A DNA stretch of 64,000 nucleotides. It comes from Lentisphaera araneosa HTCC2155 (lineage in GTDB: Bacteria > Verrucomicrobiota > Lentisphaeria > Lentisphaerales > Lentisphaeraceae). Position 1 is the first letter of the stretch. Every line of letters starts with the position of its first letter. Positions 54,525 through 63,251 of the stretch are shown piece after piece. Location: assembly GCF_000170755.1 (NCBI RefSeq), contig NZ_ABCK01000015.1:62001-126000 (forward strand). Reading direction: 5' to 3'. Position numbers and translations under genes: made by a program. Below the pieces are notes generated by a model. The model was given only the letters and a program-made list of their open reading frames with translations. It ran no database searches and was not told the DNA's origin.

Positions 54525-55652
54525 ATGAATTTTACACACTTTAAGGCTATAAGTTTACTTCTTCTACTCAGTTTCTATTCTACCTTTGCTGATGAAGTCA
54601 CCTTAAAAAATGGTGCAGTCTTGCCGGGTAAAATCACAAAAATCACCAAAGGCTCTATTACTTTTCAGACTGATTTCGCAGGAGAAATCGTCATCAAACT
54701 CAGCAAAGTTGAATCTTTTAAAACAGAGAAAGATGCCAACCTCGAATACGATAATCGACAAACCGTAGTTGGTTTAATTGATTACATGAATGGGCAAGCA
54801 GTCATTACTCCTAAGAAACAAGTGAAAGAACAAGATTTCAAAAAGTCTGAAACTGCACCAACTGAAGAAAATGAAACCACTAAAGTTGAAGCACTCGAAC
54901 CCGTTGTCGCAACTGAAGATTTTAAAAATTTATGGCCCATTGGCTCCAAACACCCAGATTATGTGAAACCTCTTAAGCTTTGGCATTATAGCATTGATCT
55001 AAACGTTCTTAAGGAAACTGGCAATACTGATGAAGATGAATACGAAGGTGGATTCAAAGCAACATATGAAAAAGATGGAAAGATTTTTAAGTTATTCGCT
55101 GCTTTCGATCTTGGTAATAAAAATGGTGCAAATACTGATGAAGAATATACTGGAGGTTTTGATTATGAATCACCGATTAGCCTCGATCACATGCAAGCTT
55201 GGTATTCGCGCTATCGCTGGGAAAAAGACCGTTTCGATGACTTGGATGCTCGTCACACCTTAGCTGTTGGTTACAGTCATTATTTCCTACGCGACCCCAA
55301 AGACATTACTCTGAGAGTTCGTACCGGTATTGCTGAAAGGATTGAACGTTACCGTGAAGATGATAGTGCTGACAATGAAAAACTAGCTGGGGACTTTCAG
55401 GCATTATTTGTTAAAAACTTTGGCCAATGGGGTAAGTTTAGAACCGAAGCCCTATATGCACCAGTTTTTGAGGACCCACAAGAGGATTACATATATTACT
55501 TAGATGTAAGCCACGAGCTACCATATAGTTTATCAGAAACGATGACACTTAGTCTAAAAGTGGGATACAATCGTGAATACACAAGTTTACCTTCCGACGA
55601 AAGTGAAAAAGCTGACAACGAATTCTACTTAAAACTCCTTCTTAATTTCTAA
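54525..55652 (+). CDS. DUF481 outer-membrane beta-barrel-like protein (copy 1)
   Basis: The 375-residue protein has a signal peptide (to about residue 22). A small N-terminal domain follows (DEVTLKNGAVLPGKITKITK, YDNRQTVVGLIDY), then a DUF481 region predicted to be a beta-barrel (WHYSIDLNVLKETGNTDEDE to the C-terminal LKLLLNF, ending in an aromatic residue as outer-membrane proteins do). The segment RWEKDRFDDLDARH recurs in the next gene. It stands in a two-gene unit with a paralog. Substrate or partner is unknown. Confidence 0.85.
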   Translation: MNFTHFKAISLLLLLSFYSTFADEVTLKNGAVLPGKITKITKGSITFQTDFAGEIVIKLSKVESFKTEKDANLEYDNRQTVVGLIDYMNGQAVITPKKQVKEQDFKKSETAPTEENETTKVEALEPVVATEDFKNLWPIGSKHPDYVKPLKLWHYSIDLNVLKETGNTDEDEYEGGFKATYEKDGKIFKLFAAFDLGNKNGANTDEEYTGGFDYESPISLDHMQAWYSRYRWEKDRFDDLDARHTLAVGYSHYFLRDPKDITLRVRTGIAERIERYREDDSADNEKLAGDFQALFVKNFGQWGKFRTEALYAPVFEDPQEDYIYYLDVSHELPYSLSETMTLSLKVGYNREYTSLPSDESEKADNEFYLKLLLNF

Positions 55653-56728
55653 TGAAAGAAAGGTTTCTACACCTTCTTCTCTTAGGCATTAGTACAACTT
55701 TATCAGCAGATATAATAAGACTTACTGATGGCTCTCGAATTTTTGGAAATATAAAAAAAGTCTACAAAGACCAACTCAGTATAGAAACTGAATTTACTGG
55801 ACTCATCATTATCCCTATGGTTCACGTTGATTCATACGAAACCGACACTGTCAAGAATATTGAATATGACGAAAATGATACCACTAAAGGTAAGCTCGCT
55901 TACACAATTGAAGAGACAATCATTTACCCCTCTAAAGATGAATTATTAGAGCAAGATTCTGCCTTCATCGAGAACGATTTAGCTCCTATTGAAACAAAGT
56001 CCATCCTCTCCTTGTGGGAACCTAATAACAACCATCCATCTTACATTAAACCCGTCAGCCCGTGGGAGTATAAACTCTACTTAAATTTGGCGAAACAAAC
56101 TGGCAACTCGGACAAAGATAACTACCGCGGTGGTGGTTCTGTCGGATGGGAAAGAGATGGGGTCAAACTTCTGAATTACGGTTCCTTTATCTTGGGTGAA
56201 AACAATAAAGTAAACAACGAAGAAGAATATGTAGTCGGCTCCGACTATGAGCACCCTAAAGCCCTCAATGACCCGAGTTCACTTTACCTTCGCTCACGAT
56301 GGGAAAAAGACCGTTTTGAAGATATACAAAATCGCTACGATTTAGCTGGTGGTTTTGGTTATTATATTTTAGATGATGAACGTCATGTTTTACGTAGTCG
56401 CTTGGGACTTGCTATGCGTCACGAAGATTATCAAAAAGAAAGTGATAAAGATAACACCGGCCACGGTCTAGAAATAGAAGTAAGCTTCAAACGAAAAGCA
56501 AACATCTGGGGCTCTGTTTACAGTAAAGTTCGTTACAACCCCTCTATCGATGAGTTCAGTCACTACATAATTAACCAAGAGAGCGGTTATGAAATCCCTT
56601 TTACAATGGATGAAACCCTCAAATTAAGCCTCAACATGGGCATGGATCAAGAGTATGTCAGTCACCCCAATGGTTCACGTTCCAAAGATGACACAAAATA
56701 TTTTCTTCGTTTAGGCCTTACTTTTTAA
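55652..56728 (+). CDS. DUF481 outer-membrane beta-barrel-like protein (copy 2)
   Basis: The 358-residue protein has the same plan as the preceding gene: signal peptide, DIIRLTDGSRIFGNIKKV N-terminal domain, then the DUF481 barrel ending in LRLGLTF. RWEKDRFEDIQNRYD is the counterpart of RWEKDRFDDLDARH, and both share the N-P-H-P-Y-K linker region (LWEPNNNHPSYIKPV and LWPIGSKHPDYVKPL). The two clearly arose by duplication but are now only partly similar. The start shares one base with the upstream stop (TAATG), so translation is coupled. Confidence 0.85.
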   Translation: MKERFLHLLLLGISTTLSADIIRLTDGSRIFGNIKKVYKDQLSIETEFTGLIIIPMVHVDSYETDTVKNIEYDENDTTKGKLAYTIEETIIYPSKDELLEQDSAFIENDLAPIETKSILSLWEPNNNHPSYIKPVSPWEYKLYLNLAKQTGNSDKDNYRGGGSVGWERDGVKLLNYGSFILGENNKVNNEEEYVVGSDYEHPKALNDPSSLYLRSRWEKDRFEDIQNRYDLAGGFGYYILDDERHVLRSRLGLAMRHEDYQKESDKDNTGHGLEIEVSFKRKANIWGSVYSKVRYNPSIDEFSHYIINQESGYEIPFTMDETLKLSLNMGMDQEYVSHPNGSRSKDDTKYFLRLGLTF

Positions 56729-56811
56729 AATCCCTCGACTTATCTACTTCTCTTATATAGAAAAGTTCTGTAAAGAGAGTAAAATCTTGCAAACTAAACG
56801 AGGGAATCATT

Positions 56812-57393
56812 ATGAATAAAATTGCTATTATCGCCGCCTGCTTTATCGCACCCATTTTAATACTTGTTACAATGGGAATCATGTATTGGGTCAACCACAA
56901 TACCTTAGTAAAATTAGATGTCGCCTGCGATTCTCAATTCGCAGAAATTGACAATATGCTCAAACGCCGAGCAGACCTCTTACCTAATCTAGTCAACACT
57001 GTCAAAGGTTACGCAAAACACGAAAAGGAAATCTTTGTAGCAGTTGCCGAAGCTCGTACCAAAATTGGTTCGGCTAAAACTGTTAAAGAAAAATCTCTTG
57101 CTTCTTCAATGATGGATAAAGCTCTTGGTCGCCTCTTAGTCGTTGTGGAAAAATATCCTGATTTAAAAGCGAATCAAAATTTTATTCGTCTCCAAGACGA
57201 GCTTACAGGCACAGAAAACCGTATCGCCGTTGCAAGAACTCGCTATAATGAAGCTGTCAAAAAATATAATACTAAGATTCGTTCTTTTATTGGTCGTTTA
57301 GTCGCTGGGGGAATGGGCCTCGAAAAACGTGATTTCTTTGAAATCGAAAACCCGGAAGATAAAGAAGTTCCTAAAGTTGATTTCGAATCATGA
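56812..57393 (+). CDS. lemA: LemA-family membrane protein
   Basis: The 193-residue protein has one N-terminal transmembrane helix (about 5-25, IIAACFIAPILILVTMGIMY) and then the helical LemA domain. That domain includes the hallmark VACDSQFAEIDNMLKRRADL, LVNTVKGYAKHE and TENRIAVARTRYNEAVKKYN. LemA proteins are widespread and of uncertain function. It begins an operon with two TPM-domain genes; the stop overlaps the next start by 4 bases. Confidence 0.92.
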   Translation: MNKIAIIAACFIAPILILVTMGIMYWVNHNTLVKLDVACDSQFAEIDNMLKRRADLLPNLVNTVKGYAKHEKEIFVAVAEARTKIGSAKTVKEKSLASSMMDKALGRLLVVVEKYPDLKANQNFIRLQDELTGTENRIAVARTRYNEAVKKYNTKIRSFIGRLVAGGMGLEKRDFFEIENPEDKEVPKVDFES

Positions 57394-57818
57394 GTTTTCT
57401 CAACAAAGAGCAACAAGCTCAAATTGGCGATGCCATTACTGCAGCCGAACTTAATACTTCTGGCGAAGTCGTACTCTACCTCTGCAAGAAATGCAAAGGC
57501 GACATTTATGAGCATGCGCAAGAAGTTTTTAACAAAAAAGAACTCTATAAAACTGAGCAAAGAAACGGAGTACTCATTGTGCTCTCTTACCAAGATCACA
57601 AACTCGCAGTTTTAGGTGATGAAGGTATTAATAATGTAGTGGAAGATGGTTTCTGGGACGATGTGATCAAACACATGGTTGATCAATTTAAAAAAGACGC
57701 CTACGCTGATGCTTTAGCCGAAGGTATTCACATGATTGGCGAGAAGCTTAAAGTTCATTTCCCTTATCAATCAGATGACGTTAATGAACTATCTAATGAG
57801 ATCCTCCATGAAGATTAA
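57390..57818 (+). CDS. TPM-domain protein (no signal peptide)
   Basis: The 142-residue protein is a TPM domain (TLP18.3, Psb32 and MOLO-1 type), with ITAAELNTSGEVVLYLCK, RNGVLIVLSYQDHKLAVLGD and MVDQFKKDAYADAL. It lacks the signal and membrane segments of most members and appears cytosolic or peripheral. It lies between lemA and a second, secreted TPM gene, overlapping both. LemA-TPM operons are common; the molecular role is unknown, although some TPM proteins have phosphatase activity. Confidence 0.87.
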   Translation: MSFLNKEQQAQIGDAITAAELNTSGEVVLYLCKKCKGDIYEHAQEVFNKKELYKTEQRNGVLIVLSYQDHKLAVLGDEGINNVVEDGFWDDVIKHMVDQFKKDAYADALAEGIHMIGEKLKVHFPYQSDDVNELSNEILHED

Positions 57819-58530
57819 ACTATTTTTCCTCTTACTTTTAAATTTATCTCAATTCCTTTTTGCTGAACTTCCCGTCCCTAAAAGACCGAGCCTAAAATCT
57901 CACATTATTGACCAAGCCCAAGTCTACTCCGCAAGAGAAGAAGCTCAGCTCTCTGCTTATTTAGAGCAGTACTTTAAATCGGCTAAAGTCACGATGACTA
58001 TCCTTACTGTAAAAAGCTTAGAAGGTGAAGCCATTGAATCCTTTTCAATACGCGTTCTCGATGAATGGGCCAAAGACGAGCTCTTTAAAAAAGAATATAA
58101 ATCTGACCTCTTATTTGTTTTTTCAATAAATGATCGCAAATGGCGTTTGGAGGTAGGTAAAAATCTAGAAGGCGATATCCCTGATGCGAAAGCAGGCGAT
58201 TTCTTAAGAGCCCTTCCGCCCTACTTCAAAAAAGGGGATTTCTTTGGCGGCACGGTGATGATTATTGCGAGTTGCGCAAAGGCCTCTGGTGGCAAGATCA
58301 ACGCCAAGGTAAAACCCGCTCCTAAACGCAAGAAAAAATCGGCAGTCGACTACATTATCTTCGTTATTTTTGTCATCTTCTTTGTCATGAGCATGTTTTC
58401 CCGCGGTGGACGCGGGGGTGGCATATTCATCATGGGAAGCGGACGCGGTGGCGGAGGTTTCTCCGGCGGCGGTGGCTGGGGTGGTGGAGGCGGAGGTTTC
58501 TCAGGTGGAGGAGCCTCAGGCAGTTGGTAA
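57808..58530 (+). CDS. TPM-domain protein with signal, membrane helix and Gly-rich tail
   Basis: The 240-residue protein starts at ATG 57808, whose signal peptide (MKIKLFFLLLLNLSQFLFAE) supports this choice over a longer frame. The TPM domain follows (SLKSHIIDQAQVYSAREEAQ, LLFVFSINDRKWRLEVGKNL, IPDAKAGDFLRALPPYFKKG). Then come one transmembrane helix (VDYIIFVIFVIFFVMSMF) and a glycine-rich tail with GGGG runs. This is the YgcG-like form. It is the last gene of the LemA operon and its stop abuts the convergent GT81 gene. Confidence 0.88.
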   Translation: MKIKLFFLLLLNLSQFLFAELPVPKRPSLKSHIIDQAQVYSAREEAQLSAYLEQYFKSAKVTMTILTVKSLEGEAIESFSIRVLDEWAKDELFKKEYKSDLLFVFSINDRKWRLEVGKNLEGDIPDAKAGDFLRALPPYFKKGDFFGGTVMIIASCAKASGGKINAKVKPAPKRKKKSAVDYIIFVIFVIFFVMSMFSRGGRGGGIFIMGSGRGGGGFSGGGGWGGGGGGFSGGGASGSW

Positions 58531-59754
58531 TTATGGAGAAAACTCCTCGCTATCCAACTCAACCGCCTCTTTGATCATATCCAATACTTCTGGAATCGCA
58601 GATGTCACTCGGTTCCAGCAAGGAATAAAGGGCGTCTCGCTCGGATTCTCTAAGAAAATCTCTCCTGCGCGAATGATGTTTTGTGAAAATAATTCAATCG
58701 CATTTTCTTCTTGGTGACGGTCTAAAGCTAGACCGTTCATCACAGCATCCGCATGATATTGATCAACTAAATCCAAGGCCATTCGATAATAGGTGGCTTT
58801 GAGAGTACGGATAGTTTCAATCGAGAAAGTCTCTCCCTCAGTGGCAAGTTTTCTGAAAATCGCTTTACAAATATCTGTGCTCATTTTAGAAAGACCTTTC
58901 TCCACATCTTTAGGAGATAAATCTTGGTGCTTGTGATCGTACACATCACAAATATCTACTTGCGATAAGCGACTAGGTGAATAGTTCCTATAAACCTCAG
59001 ATAAAACTCCAATTTCTAAGCCCCAATCACTAGGAATGCGTATAGTTTTGACCACATCTGCTTGCATCGTAAATTCACCTGCTAAGGGATAGCGGAAGCT
59101 ATCGAGGTAGTCGAGGTAGTCTAATGGCCCTAAAATTTTCTTAAGAGCTCTAATAAGTGGTGTAACCAATAAGCGACTCACACGTCCATTCAACTTACCT
59201 CCTGCTGCTCGGTAATAAAAGCCTTTAGTGAATTTGTAACCAAAAGTTGGATTGGCCACAGGATATAAAAGACGCGCGGGCATCGATCGATCATAAGTCG
59301 TAATATCACAGTCGTGAAGTGCGATGGTTTGCGCGCGTTGTGAAGCTAGAAAATATCCATAACAGTACCAAACATTTCTTCCCTTTCCCATTTCTTTCGG
59401 CGCAAGATCTTCTTTCGCTAAAATCGAATCAATTTTCCGTAAACGCGGCCCATCATTCCACAGAACTCTAAAATCCGTATTGAGACGGGAAAAATATTTT
59501 TGTGCGTGGGTGTACTGGGCTTTATCGGCTCTATCGAGACCAATGATAATCTCCTCCAAGTATTTAACATCTTTAATTTCTTCAACAATATTATCCAGCG
59601 CAGGTGCCTCTAACTCAGAGTAGAGACTTGGTAGTAAGAGTGCCATTTTATTTGTCTTAGAAATATCAAGCAAACGCCTCTCTAATTCCTCTGTCGGTAG
59701 TTGCTTAAAGTTATGTAAAGTGGCAATGCTACCACCTTGAAAAAAATCACCCAT
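58531..59754 (-). CDS. GT81-family glucosyl-3-phosphoglycerate synthase-like
   Basis: The 407-residue glycosyltransferase has an N-terminal nucleotide-sugar fold (KMALLLPSLYSELEAPALDN), a DxD metal motif at D148-C-D150 (ALHDCDITTYD) and the conserved PLAGEFTMQADVV and GLEIGVLSEV segments. These are typical of GT81 enzymes such as GpgS, which transfer glucose from a nucleotide sugar to 3-phosphoglycerate. The neighbouring phosphatase (2 bases downstream of its own stop) and a divergent GH13_18 phosphorylase strengthen a glucosylglycerate role. Use of mannose instead cannot be excluded by sequence. Confidence 0.85.
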   Translation of the reverse strand: MGDFFQGGSIATLHNFKQLPTEELERRLLDISKTNKMALLLPSLYSELEAPALDNIVEEIKDVKYLEEIIIGLDRADKAQYTHAQKYFSRLNTDFRVLWNDGPRLRKIDSILAKEDLAPKEMGKGRNVWYCYGYFLASQRAQTIALHDCDITTYDRSMPARLLYPVANPTFGYKFTKGFYYRAAGGKLNGRVSRLLVTPLIRALKKILGPLDYLDYLDSFRYPLAGEFTMQADVVKTIRIPSDWGLEIGVLSEVYRNYSPSRLSQVDICDVYDHKHQDLSPKDVEKGLSKMSTDICKAIFRKLATEGETFSIETIRTLKATYYRMALDLVDQYHADAVMNGLALDRHQEENAIELFSQNIIRAGEIFLENPSETPFIPCWNRVTSAIPEVLDMIKEAVELDSEEFSP

Positions 59755-59756
59755 AT

Positions 59757-60536
59757 TTATTCTCCTTGTTTTAATATTTTAATCATTTCTGTATTCCACC
59801 CTCTTGGCCCTTTATCAGCGGCCAAGATATAATCTGTTCTATCGAGTTTTAAATTTTCACCTTTGCTAGCAGGAATGACTACTGCTATATCGGCCAGTTC
59901 CAACATCAGTTTATCATTGGCACTGTCACCAAGTGCTATCACACAAATTTCAGACTGATAGATAGCACCATAAACTTCTTTCAAGCGTTCAATGATCTCA
60001 CTCTTATCAACCATGCCCATGACGTGAAAAAAACGTCCTCCCTTTAGTAAATGTAAATTTTTCTGTGCTAAGACTAAGCGAAACTTTTTTAATTCATCCT
60101 CAGTCCCTAGCCATTTTATCGGTTCACTCCCTTGGCGATCTAAAGCTTGACTTGCTTGAGACTCCGTCAAACCCGTCTCTTTTGATAAATCGTGACTTGT
60201 CCATTCACTAAAGCCAATAAAATTGAATTGATCTTTGAGTTTTGATAAAATTTGTAATATTCCATCACGGTTAATCCCCGGAGTCTCCACCATCTCCGCT
60301 TCACCCCAACTGCCTGACCAGCAAATCACAGAGCCATTTTCAGAAACACAGGGGTCTATATTACCCATCTCTTCTTTGAGCTGTTGAAGCTCTGCTAAAG
60401 TTTTTGATGAATTAAATATAATAGGGATTTTTTTCGTCTTAAGTAAATCTAGAGCTTCTTGTGCTTTGTCCCACGAATAATCCGCGTGATCTAACAATGT
60501 CGAATCCAAATCAGTGACGACAACATACTTTTTCAT
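59757..60536 (-). CDS. HAD-type mannosyl/glucosyl-3-phosphoglycerate phosphatase
   Basis: The 259-residue protein is a HAD superfamily IIB phosphatase. Its start ATG 60536 has an AGGAAG ribosome site; a TTG four codons earlier (60548) is less likely. The nucleophile motif is DLDST (D9, D11), followed by IIFNSSKTLAELQ, PCVSENGSVICW, and the C-terminal metal ligand region VIALGDSANDKLML. These fit the MpgP/YedP group, which removes the phosphate from glycosyl-3-phosphoglycerate. It is the first gene of the operon with the GT81 synthase. Confidence 0.88.
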   Translation of the reverse strand: MKKYVVVTDLDSTLLDHADYSWDKAQEALDLLKTKKIPIIFNSSKTLAELQQLKEEMGNIDPCVSENGSVICWSGSWGEAEMVETPGINRDGILQILSKLKDQFNFIGFSEWTSHDLSKETGLTESQASQALDRQGSEPIKWLGTEDELKKFRLVLAQKNLHLLKGGRFFHVMGMVDKSEIIERLKEVYGAIYQSEICVIALGDSANDKLMLELADIAVVIPASKGENLKLDRTDYILAADKGPRGWNTEMIKILKQGE

Positions 60537-60628
60537 AACTTCCTGCAAAATGTAATTGATTAGTTTAAAAGTAACATTATTGTAATTTTAATTAAATCAA
60601 GTTACTAATTTGTAAAAAGGATAATTTT

Positions 60629-62335
60629 ATGATTTCTTATACTCCTTGCAGTATTTATGAACGCCTAACTCAACTTTATTCCGAAGAGGATTCGAAAGCG
60701 ACTCACATCTTAATACTCAATTTAATTGAGAATTATAAAGATAAAATAAGCAGTTCAAACAAACAACTCTCCGAAGAAGACATCATTCTCATAACATACG
60801 GCGATAGTATAAAAAAAGAAGGGCAAAAGCATTTAAAAACTCTCTATGATTTCGATGAAACCTTTTTAAAAGACATTATTAATACTATTCACATACTCCC
60901 CTTTTACCCCTATTCCTCGGATGATGGTTTCTCTGTTATTGATTACAAAGCCGTCGATCCCGAACTCGGTTCATGGGAAGATGTGGAAAATATAGCAAAA
61001 GGTTCGAGCTTGATGTTCGACGGAGTGATCAATCACATCTCTCAACATTCTGAATGGTTCAAAGGCTACCTACGTGGTGATGAGCAATATAAAAACTATT
61101 TTATTGACACCCCACCCGATGTGGACACCTCTATGGTGGTTCGTCCACGAGCTTTGCCCCTACTTTCTCCTTTCGAAGCTGCCGATGGAAAAATTCACTT
61201 GATTTGGACCACCTTCTCGCGAGACCAAGTCGACCTTAATTATGCCAACCCCAAAGTTCTTCTCGCTGTTTTAGATGTACTCTTATCCTATGTAGAAAAA
61301 GGGGCTAAACTCATTCGTCTTGATGCGATTGCCTTCGTATGGAAAAAATTTGGAACGAACTGTATTCACTTGGAAGAAACTCACCAGCTCATTCAATTGA
61401 TGCGAGATGTCCTGCATAAATTGGCTCCAGAAATCATCATGATTACAGAAACTAACGTCCCTCACAAAGAAAATATATCTTACTTTGGTTCAGGTGATGA
61501 CGAAGCACAAATGGTGTATAACTTCGCCCTCCCACCCCTTTTAGCTCATGGCATTATCACTGGCGACTGTCGTCATTTAAACAAATGGCATGGTGAACTC
61601 GAGCTGCCCAGCGACAAAGTCTGTTTCTTTAACTTCACTGCGAGTCACGATGGCATTGGACTCAGGCCCGTTAGCGGCATCCTCAATGATGCTGAAATCC
61701 AAGAACTCATAACTGCCGCAGAACATAGTGGAGGTCGCGTTTCCATGCGCTCTAATGGTGACGGAACTGAAAGTCCCTATGAACTCAACTGTAATTATAT
61801 GGACCTCCTCAGCCCACTGATTAATACACAGTCTGAAAAAGTGGGCCGTATGCTACTCTCGCAAAGCATTGCTCTTTGTATGCCTGGAGTTCCAGGGATT
61901 TATATCCATAGCTTAGTGGGCTCAAAAAACGACCTCGATGGTGTCATGCTAACGGGAGTCAATCGCTCAATCAATCGAGAAAAGCTAGATTGGGAAAAAC
62001 TTAAAAACGAACTCAACAATCCTCACCATCAACGCTACCTTGTCTTTGAAAACTATCGTCACATGCTCAAAGTCAGAAAATCCTCGGCATGCTTTAACCC
62101 CTTTGCTCCTTTCAAGATCTATGAGCTCTCCAATAGTCTTTTTTGCATGCTTCGCGAATCGGCTGATCGCAAAGAAAAAGTTCTCGTTCTCGCCAACTTT
62201 GCCCACTCCGCAAAAACTTACGAAAACTTACCTTTCCAAGGCAGATATAGTGATCTCATTACGCAAGAATTCTTTGACACAAATGTCCTGCAACTTGAGG
62301 CTCACCAATTCTTGTGGCTAAGCATTGAGGGCTAA
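60629..62335 (+). CDS. GH13_18 phosphorylase, probable glucosylglycerate phosphorylase
   Basis: The 568-residue enzyme belongs to the GH13 sucrose-phosphorylase-like subfamily. Catalytic residues appear as D232 (nucleophile, LIRLDAIAF), E274 (acid/base, ITETNVPH) and D341 (ASHDGIG). Its length and the FNFTASHDGIGLRP motif are closer to the glucosylglycerate phosphorylases than to sucrose phosphorylases of about 500 residues. It would release glucose 1-phosphate from glucosylglycerate. It is divergent from the synthase/phosphatase pair across an 80-base AT-rich gap, so build-up and breakdown could be oppositely regulated. The start has an AAGGA ribosome site. Confidence 0.85.
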   Translation: MISYTPCSIYERLTQLYSEEDSKATHILILNLIENYKDKISSSNKQLSEEDIILITYGDSIKKEGQKHLKTLYDFDETFLKDIINTIHILPFYPYSSDDGFSVIDYKAVDPELGSWEDVENIAKGSSLMFDGVINHISQHSEWFKGYLRGDEQYKNYFIDTPPDVDTSMVVRPRALPLLSPFEAADGKIHLIWTTFSRDQVDLNYANPKVLLAVLDVLLSYVEKGAKLIRLDAIAFVWKKFGTNCIHLEETHQLIQLMRDVLHKLAPEIIMITETNVPHKENISYFGSGDDEAQMVYNFALPPLLAHGIITGDCRHLNKWHGELELPSDKVCFFNFTASHDGIGLRPVSGILNDAEIQELITAAEHSGGRVSMRSNGDGTESPYELNCNYMDLLSPLINTQSEKVGRMLLSQSIALCMPGVPGIYIHSLVGSKNDLDGVMLTGVNRSINREKLDWEKLKNELNNPHHQRYLVFENYRHMLKVRKSSACFNPFAPFKIYELSNSLFCMLRESADRKEKVLVLANFAHSAKTYENLPFQGRYSDLITQEFFDTNVLQLEAHQFLWLSIEG

Positions 62336-62411
62336 TGGATTCTAATGGGAAATAGATCATCTAATTCCGTCATATTTCTACTTAAAAACCTTCCCACAAA
62401 GCAAAAGAGAT

Positions 62412-62440
62412 TTGCGTAAAACTTGTCTTCCTGCTAAGAT
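62412..62440 (+). promoter_or_regulatory. Candidate promoter of the TylF-like gene
   Basis: TTGCGT (62412-62417) and TAAGAT (62435-62440) are separated by 17 bases, 31 bases before the start at 62471. Confidence 0.35.
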
Positions 62441-62470
62441 AGAAAAAGTCGTTTTAACAATAGGATTCGG

Positions 62471-63223
62471 ATGAAACTAGCTAAGTCAATTTTAAAGAAG
62501 TTTACCCCCATTTTTCAAAACACCTCTTTTTTCATGCAAGGACAGATGGATATCAACCCAAAATCTCGTTGGACGAATCGTGAACTCCAACAAGAAACAG
62601 GTGGTTTTTACCCTAAAGATTCATCCCTTAAACGCACAATTAACAATCTTGAAGCTTGGGACAATACTCGACGTGACATGATCACGCTCATGCTCCGCAC
62701 CCTGATCGACAAAAAAATCGAGGGTAGTATGGCGGAACTCGGAGTCTACAAAGGCGGTACATCTAAGCTCATTCACAACTATATGCCTGAGCGCCCTTTT
62801 CATCTTTTCGATACTTTCGAAGGATTCACCGATCGCAGTGTCACAGCCGAAAAAGGCCACACTGAATTTGAAACGAAAGGCAGTAAGTTTTCTGATACCT
62901 CATTAGAAAAAGTTCGTGCACACATTGCGCCACAAAATGATAACGTTCATTTTCACAAAGGTTATTTCCCAGATAGCCTTCCCGATAATTTCCCAGAACA
63001 GAAATTTGCCTTTGTTCACCTCGATGCCGACCTTTATGAACCAACTTTTGAGGGCCTCAAATATTTCTACGAGCGCATGTCAAAAAAAGGCATCATTCTC
63101 GTTCACGATTACAACGCTTGGATTGGCGCTCGCAAAGCTGTAGATGATTTCTTTGCTGACAAGCCTGAACTTCCTGTGCCGATGCCCGACAAAAGTGGCT
63201 CTGTACTTATCACTAAGCAGTAA
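62471..63223 (+). CDS. TylF/MycF-like O-methyltransferase
   Basis: The 250-residue protein is a class I SAM methyltransferase of the macrocin-O-methyltransferase (TylF) family. It has MAELGVYKGGTSKLIH (SAM site), FHLFDTFEGFTDR, VHLDADLYEPTFEGLKYFYE and GIILVHDYNAWIGARKAVDD, which together supply the metal-binding acidic residues. In bacteria outside antibiotic clusters such enzymes often methylate sugars of polysaccharides or glycosides. A link with the neighbouring glucosylglycerate genes (for example methylation of the solute) is possible but not shown. A separate promoter is likely. Confidence 0.87.
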   Translation: MKLAKSILKKFTPIFQNTSFFMQGQMDINPKSRWTNRELQQETGGFYPKDSSLKRTINNLEAWDNTRRDMITLMLRTLIDKKIEGSMAELGVYKGGTSKLIHNYMPERPFHLFDTFEGFTDRSVTAEKGHTEFETKGSKFSDTSLEKVRAHIAPQNDNVHFHKGYFPDSLPDNFPEQKFAFVHLDADLYEPTFEGLKYFYERMSKKGIILVHDYNAWIGARKAVDDFFADKPELPVPMPDKSGSVLITKQ

Positions 63224-63251
63224 AATCTTAGGACTCGGCTAAATAGTCATC

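Noticed and set aside
60549-60628. GTAAC (60571) and GTTAC (60601) inverted pair between the solute genes as an operator
   Set aside because: Only 5 bases per arm in AT-rich DNA; not enough to call a site.
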